Origin: Batrachochytrium dendrobatidis JAM81
Lineage: Eukaryota > Chytridiomycota > Chytridiomycetes > Rhizophydiales
Reading direction: 5' to 3'
Assembly (NCBI RefSeq): GCF_000203795.2
Contig: NW_006281117.1
Span: 131,501-195,500, forward strand
Length of the DNA stretch: 64,000 nucleotides
Part shown: in pieces, positions 10,217-18,548 of the stretch
Layout: each line of letters begins with the position of its first letter
Numbering within the stretch: position 1 is the stretch's first letter
The notes under the pieces: model-generated
What the model saw: the letters and a program-made list of their open reading frames with translations, nothing else
Database searches by the model: none
What the model was told of the DNA's origin: nothing
Translations under genes and position numbers: made by a program

Positions 10217-11767
10217 ATGAGTTGGATTCGATTGTCAAACAGTGTTAGAATCGCACTGTTTGACATTCCAACTTGCAGATTCTCTAAACAGTTTCAACTT
10301 GAAACCAATTCAATTGTTTTTAATTCTTTTAATTCTTTTAATTCTTTCAGTTCTTTCAGTTCTTTCATCAACTTGTCTTGTACAAAATCAAACACTGCAA
10401 ATGTCATTCCATTATTCCATACTTTGGTTAAAACTCATCCAAACGATCTTGTTACTAAACTAAAGTTTCATCACTTTGCAAACCTGATCTCAATGGCTGC
10501 TCATGGCTTCTTTAAACCATCTCCAGACTCATTTCACTCTTTGATATCCATACATGATCGGATCACTACTGCTAATCGTATACTAGATCTGATGGAACAT
10601 TCTTTAGTGTTTCAGGCATTTCATTCATCTTGCAATACAGGATTATACATTCATTCACCTTATCTACAAGACATATACACTCATATGATTGAATTATATT
10701 CTCGTTCAAAAAATATGTTGGCGTGTGAAAACATTCGAGATCGAATGCGAATACTTGGATTAAATCATTCAACTGTTCCCATCATCAGTCATCTCGTTTA
10801 TGGTTACTCTCTTTTTGGAAATAAAGAATTGGCTTCGATTCATGCATGTCGTCTTCAACAACTCACTGGTCCCGATTCACCACGTCCGTACTACTTTATC
10901 ATGAGAGCTCATTTTAATCATGCCTACAGTATTCAACTGGTTCAAACTTATCATGATATGCAATCAAAAGGCATTCGGCCTGATAGTCACGTTCTTGGCA
11001 TTCTTTGCAACTATTTCGCAAAACAAGGCGAACTGACTAAATTTTGGCAGCATTATCATATGTATCAGAAACTCAACATCCCAAAACATATATCCATCTA
11101 CAATCTTGCACTAGCAATCCAAAACCAAAATGGTGATTACTTGAAAACTGAAACCCTTTTTAAAAAAATGGTTGCAAAAGGTATTGCTATAAATCGACCC
11201 ACTTTCGACGAACGATTCATTGCTTGGGTGGGATCTCGCAAACGTACTTTAATCTGGCGCGAATACGCTCATATGCTATCCAATGGTATTCTTCGTAAAA
11301 AATCAAATCTATCGTTTTGTAAATATCTTGGTAAAATCAAATCAGTACCACATATTCAATACTTTATTGAGCAAGCCACTGCAAATCAGATTAATGTATT
11401 GGACTTTTTACCAGCTTTGGTCAGTGGATATGCTGGACTGGGTGATGTTATATCCACTCGCCGTTTAATCATATACGCTAATCGGTATCTTACCACCAAC
11501 AAAGTATCAATGCATGGCCATGAATGGGTTTTGAAAGCATATTGCATAGCTATGGATCTAGATGGTGCAACTAAATACTTGACCCGATCTGGAATCGAAT
11601 TGAAAATGTTTGACTTGGCAAGCTTATACTTGCTATTTAAACTGGCAGTTGAACAATGTGGACCCACAAGTTCAAAAGTCGAGTTTGTTGCCGGAATGAT
11701 CCAGTCCGTATACAAACATGTTTCGTTGGATAAATTACTCCAAGAATACAAAATAACCAAATGCTAA
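10217..11767 (+). CDS. Pentatricopeptide-repeat-like protein, probably mitochondrial
   Basis: This is a single-exon frame of 516 residues. The N-terminus is basic and hydroxylated (MSWIRLSNSVRIALF), as expected of a mitochondrial presequence. A low-complexity Phe/Asn/Ser run follows (residues ~35-48), encoded by repeated ttctttcag/ttcttttaa units at about 10317-10372. The body has degenerate ~35-residue helical pairs typical of PPR proteins: IYTHMIELYSRSKNMLACEN, QTYHDMQSKGIRPDSHVLG, then SIYNLALAIQNQNGDYLK and LFKKMVAKGIAINRPTFDE. PPR proteins bind organellar RNA and act in its processing or translation. The target is not predictable here. The 3' end lies only about 38 bases before the left inverted-repeat arm. 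Confidence 0.75.
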   Translation: MSWIRLSNSVRIALFDIPTCRFSKQFQLETNSIVFNSFNSFNSFSSFSSFINLSCTKSNTANVIPLFHTLVKTHPNDLVTKLKFHHFANLISMAAHGFFKPSPDSFHSLISIHDRITTANRILDLMEHSLVFQAFHSSCNTGLYIHSPYLQDIYTHMIELYSRSKNMLACENIRDRMRILGLNHSTVPIISHLVYGYSLFGNKELASIHACRLQQLTGPDSPRPYYFIMRAHFNHAYSIQLVQTYHDMQSKGIRPDSHVLGILCNYFAKQGELTKFWQHYHMYQKLNIPKHISIYNLALAIQNQNGDYLKTETLFKKMVAKGIAINRPTFDERFIAWVGSRKRTLIWREYAHMLSNGILRKKSNLSFCKYLGKIKSVPHIQYFIEQATANQINVLDFLPALVSGYAGLGDVISTRRLIIYANRYLTTNKVSMHGHEWVLKAYCIAMDLDGATKYLTRSGIELKMFDLASLYLLFKLAVEQCGPTSSKVEFVAGMIQSVYKHVSLDKLLQEYKITKC

Positions 11768-12344
11768 ATCTTGTTTTTATTGTAATTGTCAATTGATATC
11801 TCACTATTATTCACGTAAAGTGTCGATTTGATGAATTTCTGGTGAAAATTTACTAAATGGAATGATTGCAATGGAAACAACTGTTGAATTACTCAAATGT
11901 GTAATGTTTGGTTTCTTGAACATGAACGTATTCAAGTTGTTTGATTGCATGAATTTGTGTTGAAAATAGTCAAATTCAATACTTGAATTACAATGAATTG
12001 TAATGAATGGTCACATCAAATGTGAACAATTTCTGTTTATAATGTCAAATATTCAACTTGATCATTGCAAAATAGTGTTGCATTTACATGAACACGATTA
12101 TAAATGTCAATCAAATTGATTACAACTATACACATATGGTTTGTATACAATCAACTCAAATGATCGACGTTGACTGTATGTCATCATCGACTGACTCCAG
12201 TTGTGAGTTTAATCATCACAAATTTGATATGGTGTAACATGCTTACTACACTAGTTTCGTGCATGTGAATTGTATCCAATTACTACAGTATGACTGACAT
12301 TCAAAGCATGATCAGTGCTATAGTGCCGTATTGCACAATCTCTA

Positions 12345-12769
12345 CTTGTGCTCACTGAACCAATACAACGGCATTCAAAGCGTGTTGATTATCATGGTGC
12401 CGTATTACTCGACACGTTTTTGTGTTCGAGTCGAGTCGATCTATTTGGACGTGTGATAACAAGCTCACACAAGTCGTCAACCATCACAGTTCATCGCAGT
12501 ATCGATCCACATCGAATTTGTGTCAATGTCACTCAGCCACAGCTCACATGTGTCGTTTATCACAACACACGTTTAGTATTGTGTTCATCCAATTGTATAT
12601 AAATAGCAATGCAAATTCACATAGTCTATACAACTCACTACTCATCTCATTCAACTATCACTCGAGTATCACTCTTACTACTCGTCTTATTCTAGTATCA
12701 CTCAGACACTACTCTCACTACTCGTACTACTCTCACTATTCGCATTACTTAATCTAAACTTTAATCAAC
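12345..12769 (+). promoter_or_regulatory. Promoter and 5' leader of secreted peptide gene 1
   Basis: A strong TATA box, TATATAAATAG, lies at 12596-12606, 174 bases before the ATG. The leader between them is a pyrimidine-rich run of cactactc-type short repeats. Upstream, about 200 bases match the same position of gene 4 in the other arm almost exactly. The match to the promoter of gene 2 is looser, including the shared string gctcacaca. Confidence 0.65.
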
Positions 12770-13063
12770 ATGAAATTTATTGATATCACTATAACTGCAG
12801 TCACTGCCATCGCGAGTGTCAATGCAATCGCTGTTCCAGAATCTGACCACGTTTTGCAAGCCAGATCGATCCCACAACCAAACGAGTCTCAAGTATTGCT
12901 CGAGCGTCGTTCACCTAGTAGCTATGGTGGTGTCTGGGGAGGCAACTCTTTTGTCCCATCATGGAATAATTGGAGTAATTGGCCTAGTTGGGGTGGTATG
13001 GGTGGTATGGGTAGCTGGAATGGTGGCTGGACTAATGGCTTTACGCAAAGATGGGGATGGTAA
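12770..13063 (+). CDS. Secreted Gly/Trp/Asn-rich peptide precursor, copy 1
   Basis: The frame codes for 97 residues without an intron. Residues 1-19 (MKFIDITITAVTAIASVNA) are a signal peptide. Residues 20-47 are a pro-region ending in LERR, a dibasic Kex2/furin-like site, with a second candidate site after QAR at residue 32. The predicted mature peptide of 50 residues starts SPSSYGG and is very rich in Gly, Trp, Asn and Ser, with no cysteine, ending QRWGW. It is a member of a four-copy family in this window. The mature part here (VWGGNSFVPSWNNWSNW) is unlike its mirror-image partner at 18276-18548. Function is unknown; secreted Trp/Gly-rich peptides may act on membranes or on walls, but nothing in the sequence proves this. 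Confidence 0.8.
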   Translation: MKFIDITITAVTAIASVNAIAVPESDHVLQARSIPQPNESQVLLERRSPSSYGGVWGGNSFVPSWNNWSNWPSWGGMGGMGSWNGGWTNGFTQRWGW

Positions 13064-13990
13064 TTGTAATATTGGCATGTCACCATTGGAATGCTACTAA
13101 ACTTGATCTATCCGATATTCAAGCAATAACTATCCTATCTAAACTTTATTTTAGTAATAAATTATCATTTGCGATAAACACTGTTGTGTGTGTTTGGATG
13201 TGATCAACTGATGAATCCGGTTGATTATTACTTTCAATTGTGAAACAGCTGCTAGAACACTGGACTAATGTCACAACTGAAATACTATGGATCAAACACG
13301 TTTGTTTAAACACGTTTATACAAACACTAAGAGTCGGATGAAAATGCTGTTTCTTTCATTATCATGCATTTTTTTAGTCATTGTTTTCGCTGTTAGACTG
13401 ATAGCCTTATTTTCAAAGCCTTTAACCTGTCGTTTTTCATTTTGGGCAACGTTTGATTCATTGAAACTGAACATTTACCTGTTTTTGCTTAGATCAGACT
13501 GTATGACACAAGTGCATTGCTATAGTTTGCTGGTATGGCATCAGAAAATGAATATTTGTCATTTAACTTGCTCATGAACAATGCACGTATTTTTTGAATA
13601 AACAAGTTTTTGGTTCAAACATCAATGTATTCATACTTACTAGTTTAAACTTTGACTGAGTTTCAAGCAATCGCTAAAGCCAGTATTAAAGTGTTATATT
13701 ACACTGATGTTACACTTGGTTGCACTATAAACCAAATCAAGTTACCAACAGCCAATTGTATTTACCCGTGTTCACTAGACCGATATAATGCCATCCAGTG
13801 TGATGGTTGCCATAATGTCGCGTTGCTCGACACGCTCTTGTGTTCAAATAAAGCCAAATTATTTTAATATGTGGTAGCAAGCTCACACAGGTTACCAACC
13901 GTCACAGCTCATCACCATATCACATCAAGCTGGTGTTGATACCACAGTTACAACTCGTGTGTGTTGTGTTGAACACAGCATGTATAATAT
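13064..13990. other. Intergenic part of left arm, conserved in the right arm
   Basis: This holds the 3' UTR of copy 1 (with an aataaa-like signal near 13153) and about 700 bases that match 17470-18200 in reverse. Two open frames here (13287-13577 and 13652-13867) recur in the other arm with few changes. The changes are no rarer than in clearly non-coding parts, so I do not call them genes. Confidence 0.5.
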
Positions 13991-14183
13991 AATATAATAT
14001 AGTATTGTGTTCATCCAATTATATATAAATAGCGGTATAAATTCACATAATCTATACAACTCATTACTCATCTCATTCAACTATCACTCACACTACTCTC
14101 ACTACTCACTACTCACTACTCAGTATCACTCTCACTCTTACTATTCGCATTACTCGCATTACTTAATCTAAACTTTAATCAAC
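13991..14183 (+). promoter_or_regulatory. Core promoter of secreted peptide gene 2
   Basis: TATATAAATAG lies at 14022-14032, 162 bases before the ATG, preceded by a run of tataa units. A leader rich in actcactactcactactc repeats follows. The sequence gttcatccaattatatataaa is shared, with single changes, by copies 1 and 4. Confidence 0.6.
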
Positions 14184-14474
14184 ATGAAATTTATTGATAT
14201 CACTATAACTGCAGTCACTGCCATCGCGAGTGTCAATGCAATCGCTGTTCCAGAATCTGACCACACTTTGCAAGCCAGATCGATCCCACAACCAGAGTCC
14301 CAGACTGTGCTCGAGCGTCGTTCACCTAGTAGCTATGGCGGTGGCTGGGGAGGTAGTAATAATATGTGGGGTAATAACTGGGGCGGCAATAGTGCGTGGA
14401 CCGGCGGCTGGGGTAATGGTATGAATAACTGGAACGGTGGTTGGGGAAGTAGTATGCAAAGATGGGGATGGTAA
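14184..14474 (+). CDS. Secreted Gly/Trp/Asn-rich peptide precursor, copy 2
   Basis: This 96-residue frame has the same signal peptide as copy 1 and a pro-region lacking one Asn (PQPESQTVLERR). The dibasic site follows at residues 45-46. The 50-residue mature part begins SPSSYGGGWGGSNNMWGNNW and ends MQRWGW; glycine, asparagine and tryptophan make up most of it. Its pro-region marker TVL is shared with copy 4, whereas HTLQAR is shared with copy 3, so the gene is a mosaic of family variants. Extracellular, function unknown. Confidence 0.8.
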   Translation: MKFIDITITAVTAIASVNAIAVPESDHTLQARSIPQPESQTVLERRSPSSYGGGWGGSNNMWGNNWGGNSAWTGGWGNGMNNWNGGWGSSMQRWGW

Positions 14475-14989
14475 TTGGAATACTGGCATACTGACATAAT
14501 GTCACCATTGGAATGCTACTAAACTTGATCGATCCGACGTGCAAGCAATAACTATCATATCTAAACACTATTTTAGTAATAAATTATCATTTGCAATCAT
14601 TTAAATTGTTAGTATTTAAAGTATTCTAATCTTGAATCCAAATTCATCTGGATATGAATGTGTTTAAATTGTTCACTTGACTGTTCATTATCATCAAAAC
14701 ATGTTGATCATCATAGTAAGTTATTCCAAACGTGGTGGCATTTCATTGATTGATTTGATGTAGTTGTCACATCCATTTTGAAAATATTTTACTAAAAAGT
14801 GCATATTTGGCAATCATAAAGCAAATCTATCACACAAGCATTGACCATAAAGCAATCCATTGAAACAGATTCAAAGGCTTTTCAAGCAATGCATCAACCA
14901 CCAAGATTGCTTTTAATACAGATTGACAATATTATGCATCAAAGGCGTGGAATGCGAGCATCCACAGCAGCAAAATGGTCAAAGAAGCT
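14475..14989. other. 3' region of copy 2 and inner end of left arm
   Basis: The first ~275 bases are the 3' UTR and the inner end of the repeat arm. From about 14751 the DNA is unique to the spacer. A short plus-strand frame near 14888-14992 (MHQPPRLLLIQIDNIMHQ) ends at a stop and has no recognisable partner exon. I call nothing there. Confidence 0.4.
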
Positions 14990-15200
14990 CTAAATACTTG
15001 TGATTAGCAAATTATTCAAGAGTTGATAGACAAGTGAATGAATTACCTTGAACAGGTTTACAGCATGTTGGACATCTTCCACACCGCATGTTTCACATTT
15101 CGACTTTGATCGCTTTTGTACTAGCACAATAAGCCGAATACTGTTATCATCAATTCCTATACTAGATAGTTTTAGCAATGTCTGATCATTACAGCGTCAG
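14990..15200 (-). pseudogene. Possible RuvB-like (RUVBL) C-terminal remnant
   Basis: The minus-strand frame reads LLKLSSIGIDDNSIRLIVL, then QKRSKSKCETCGVEDVQHAV and NLFKVI. The order and spacing (leucine-rich helix, IG, RxxxxL, KRK, VEDVxxxxxLF) resemble the C-terminal helical domain of RUVBL1/RUVBL2 AAA+ helicases. No Walker motifs, start codon or upstream exon are present in the neighbourhood, so if the match is right this is a fragment brought in or left behind. The resemblance is short and could be chance. Confidence 0.3.
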
Positions 15201-15441
15201 ATTAAACTCGCAACCTGAAAGTACAAGTCATATTAGTATAGAAATACATATTTATATGCCATGACAGGATGTTGACTTTTAAAAGTGTCTGATTGTGCTC
15301 TCATTCATGCAACTAAAGTCGGATACAGTATCGTCTGCTCTGTGATTCGAGATACTCAATGGGTTTCTGCCATCACAACAATTGTATAAACAACACAAGC
15401 CATTTGAGAATGGATACATGTTGAGTGTCAAAAAAGACAAT

Positions 15442-15523
15442 GGTTGTTTGGCCGAGTGGTCTAAGGCGCCGGATTCAAGTCCCGGTCTCGAAAGAGGCAC
15501 GAGTTCGAACCTCGTAGCAATCA
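15442..15523 (+). tRNA. tRNA-Leu (anticodon CAA)
   Basis: The 82-base sequence folds as a class II tRNA. The acceptor GGTTGTT pairs with AGCAATC (two G-U pairs), with discriminator A. The D arm is GCC...GGC, the anticodon loop TTCAAGT carries CAA, a long variable arm runs GTCTCGAAAGAGGC, and the T arm is ACGAG-TTCGAAC-CTCGT. The anticodon stem has one A-C mismatch next to the loop (positions 31-39). No intron. A run of T follows at 15524, as expected for RNA polymerase III termination. Apart from two acceptor-stem bases it equals the tRNA at 63103-63184. Confidence 0.92.
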
Positions 15524-15572
15524 TTTTTACTGGTTTTTGGCAAGTTGAATTTTGATATTATGCTAAACTATT

Positions 15573-16648
15573 GATTGGCAGGCATGCGAACTACTTACTT
15601 TACTTTATGTGGATCTCTTGCTGCTAAAGGATTTATTGTTCTCGTGCCTGAACATTCAGATGGCAGTGCGTGTGCTACGATCCGACAATCTAATTCATCA
15701 ACATCTACTCAACACGAACACATTGCTTATCTACGTCCTGACAAAACCAGTGTCTTGCCTGGTGAAACTACTGATGACTATTTGTTGCGTTTACGACGTG
15801 CTCAAGTAGAAATTCGAGCTGATGAAGTTGATGCATGTATCGAGATACTGAAAAAACTGGACATGGGTTCATTCGACCCAAAAGACAATCTAATTGGAAA
15901 CCATGCAGAAAGTGGACCCTGCATAGATTCATTTAAAAGTCGGGTTGATTTTCAACACATGGTGATGGCGGGTCATTCGTTTGGTGTAAGGGTTGAATCT
16001 AATATGTTGTTATTGTATAATAACCAAATCTAAACATAACCCTATTCAACTGTAATGTATTGTTAATGATTAGGGTGCAACAACAATCACAGTATTGTCA
16101 AGACCAAATATGCCATTCAGATGTGGAATTATTCTCGATCCATGGATGTTTCCTGTTCATAATCCAAACGTAACAGTACCGTATCTATCGATCCAATCTG
16201 AAACATTCCATTGGAAAACTAATTTGGATCAAATGCGATCCATGATGGGGTTGGTGCCTTATTCGAATACTACGGATTCTACTGCCGCATCGACAGTGTT
16301 GACAACTTCAACATTGCAGCATCCACATACACGGTTTGGGTATATTCGTCATACAGCACACAATAACCCATCGGATTTTTCAGGATTGTTTCCAACAGTT
16401 ATACAATGGGCTGGACAAGCAGGATCTGCAGACGCATTACGTGTTTATCGTATAAATGACGATTGGATGTGTGAGTTTATTGCTACGATATATGAGCAGA
16501 TGGAGTTGAAACTCCCGCGTAGTGCAGAGTATAAAATAGGTCAAGAACAGGACGAAATGATTGCTGTTGGTGATCAAGCTTGGAATGATTTGTATTCTCG
16601 ACTAAAGAAATAAATGTTTGGATTGTCAACCGTTTAACCATTCAGATC
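15573..16648 (+). pseudogene. 5'-truncated copy of the PAF-acetylhydrolase gene
   Basis: This is a near-identical copy of the 3' two-thirds of the gene at 54439-55945, in the opposite orientation. The match starts inside the coding region at GLAGMRTTY and includes the intron (15986-16073) and the stop at 16613. It ends 35 bases beyond the stop, at cattcagatc. Only a few substitutions were seen (for example Ser to Phe and Val to Met on translation). The first ~160 residues of the enzyme, including the N-terminal core strands, are absent, while GHSFG remains. No signal or promoter was copied. A transcript could still form, but an active enzyme is unlikely. The right breakpoint coincides with the inner edge of the right repeat arm. 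Confidence 0.85.
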
Positions 16649-16909
16649 AATAAATGCCACCACGCTTGGAATAATTTACTATGATGACCAACATGGCTTG
16701 ATGATAATGGACAATCAAGTGAGCAATTTAAACACATTCACATTCAGATGAATTTGGATTCAAGATTAGAATACTTTAAATACTAAAAGTTGAAATGATT
16801 GCAAATGATAATTTATTACTAAAATAGTGTTTAGATATGATAGTTATTGCTTGCACGTCGGATAGATCAAGTTTAGTAGCATTCCAATGGTGTCATGCCA
16901 GTATTCCAA

Positions 16910-17203
16910 TTACCATCCCCATCTTTGTTGCATACTGTTTCCCCAACCACCGCCCCAGTTACCCATACTACTACCCCAGCCGCCGTTCCACGCACTACTG
17001 CCCCAGCCACTATTACCCCACATATTATTACCATTGCCCCAGCCACCATAGCTACTAGGTGAACGACGCTCGAGCAATACTTGAGACTCGTTTGGTTGTG
17101 GGATCGATCTGGCTTGCAAAGTGTGGTCGGATTCTGGAACAGCGATTGCATTGACACTCGCGATGGCAGTGACTGCAGTTATAGTGATATCAATAAATTT
17201 CAT
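16910..17203 (-). CDS. Secreted Gly/Trp/Asn-rich peptide precursor, copy 3
   Basis: This 97-residue frame has the family signal peptide and a pro-region NESQVLLERR with the dibasic site at residues 46-47. The mature part is 50 residues, starting SPSSYGGWGNGNNMW and ending MQQRWGW. It mirrors copy 2 in position and shares HTLQAR with it, but has the VLL marker of copy 1. Its promoter has CTATTTATATA (TATA box on the minus strand) at 17306-17316, 113 bases from the ATG; the leader is shorter than in the other copies because several actc repeats are missing. Confidence 0.8.
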   Translation of the reverse strand: MKFIDITITAVTAIASVNAIAVPESDHTLQARSIPQPNESQVLLERRSPSSYGGWGNGNNMWGNSGWGSSAWNGGWGSSMGNWGGGWGNSMQQRWGW

Positions 17204-18275
17204 GATTAAAGTTTAGATTAAGTAGTACGAGTAGTGAGAGTGATACTTGATTGATGCTAGAATAAGATGAGTAGTGAGTTGTATAGATTATGTGAATTTA
17301 TACCGCTATTTATATATAATTATATATACACTATATACACTATATTATATTATACATGCTGTGTTCAACACAACACACACGAGTTGTAACTGTGGTATCA
17401 ACACCAGCTTGATGTGATATGGTGATGAGCTGTGACGGTTGGTAACCTGTGTGAGCTTGCTACCACATATTAAAATAATTTGGCTTTACTTGAACACAAG
17501 AACGTGTCGAGCAACGCGACATTATGGCAACCATCACACTGGATGGCATTATATTGGTCTAGTGAACACGGGTAAATACAATTGGCTGTTGGTAACTTGA
17601 TTTGGTTTATAGTGCAACCAAGTGTAATATCAGTATAATATAACACTTTAATACTGGCTTTAGCGATTGCTTGAAACTCAGTCAAAGTTTAAACTAGTAA
17701 GTATGAATACATTGATGTTTGAACCAAAAACTTGTTTATTCAAAAAATACATGCATTGTTCATGAGCAAGTTAAATGACAAATATTCATTTTCTGATGCC
17801 ATACCAGCAAACTATAGCAATGCACTTGTGTCATACAGTCTGATCTAAGCAAAAACAGGTAAATGTTCAGTTTCAATGAATCAAACGTTGCCCAAAATGA
17901 AAAACGACAGGTTGAAGGCTTTGAAAATAAGGCTATCAGTCTAACAGCGAAAACAATGACTAAAAAAATGCATGATAATGAAAGAAACAGTATTTTCATC
18001 CGACTCTTAGTGTTTGTATAAACTTGTTTAAACAAACGTGTTTGATCCATAGTATTTCAGTTGTGACATTAGTCCAGTGTTCTAGCAGCTGTTTTACACA
18101 ATTCAAAGTAATAGTCAGCCGGATTCATCAATTGATCACATCCAAACACCCACAACAGTGTTTATCGCAAATGATAATTTATTACTAAAATAAAGTTTAG
18201 ATAAGATCGTTATTGCTTGCATATCGGATAGATCAAGTTTAGTAGCATTGCAATGGTGACATGCCAGTATTCCAA
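17204..18275. other. Promoter of copy 3 and intergenic part of right arm
   Basis: The first ~300 bases are the copy 3 promoter, with a tatata-rich tract at 17311-17350. The rest mirrors 13064-13990, including open frames 17470-17685 and 17760-18050, which I judge non-coding. The 3' UTR of copy 4 is at its right end. Confidence 0.5.
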
Positions 18276-18548
18276 TTACCACCAACTATTCCACGCCCGG
18301 TTACCCCACATAGTACCACCTCCCCAGGGATTGTTCCACATACTGTTGCTCCACATATTGTTACCCCATATTTGGTTATTCCAGCCACCGCCATAGCTAC
18401 TAGGTGAACGACGCTCGAGCACAGTCTGAGACTCGTTTGGTTGTGGGATCGATCTGGCTTGCAAAACGTGGTCAGATTCTGGAACAGCGATTGCATTGAC
18501 ACTCGCGATGGCAGTGACTGCAGTTATAGTGATATCAATAAATTTCAT
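18276..18548 (-). CDS. Secreted Gly/Trp/Asn-rich peptide precursor, copy 4
   Basis: This 90-residue frame has the same signal peptide and a pro-region NESQTVLERR. The predicted mature part is only 43 residues. It starts SPSSYGGGWNNQIWGNN and ends RAWNSWW, so it lacks the RWGW tail of the other copies. Its flanks are nearly identical to those of copy 1, its mirror partner, yet the mature regions scarcely align. A TATA box (minus strand) lies at 18712-18722, 174 bases from the ATG, exactly as in copy 1. Confidence 0.8.
   Translation of the reverse strand: MKFIDITITAVTAIASVNAIAVPESDHVLQARSIPQPNESQTVLERRSPSSYGGGWNNQIWGNNMWSNSMWNNPWGGGTMWGNRAWNSWW

Larger units (their letters stand above)
11806..14750 (+). 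repeat. Left arm of a large inverted repeat (about 2.9 kb)
   Basis: Read on the plus strand, this segment matches the reverse complement of 16646-19518 almost throughout. Matches seen by eye include the outer end (attattcacgtaaagtgtcg), the promoter blocks, the 3' UTRs, the 13287-13577 block and the inner end (ccaccacg/ttggaataa). Small substitutions and indels are scattered through both arms. The arm holds two tandem copies of a secreted Gly/Trp-rich peptide gene with related promoters. No terminal transposon features, target-site duplications or transposase frames are visible, so I read it as a segmental inverted duplication. Confidence 0.85.

Noticed and set aside
15279..15524. Minus-strand frame of 81 residues at 15279-15524
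   Set aside because: Half of it is the antisense of tRNA-Leu; the same artefact occurs with the frame that starts in the tRNA at 63109.
13287..18050. Paired 96-residue frames at 13287-13577 and 17760-18050
   Set aside because: No signal, domain or codon pattern beyond the general identity of the arms. Substitutions are spread over all codon positions as far as visible.
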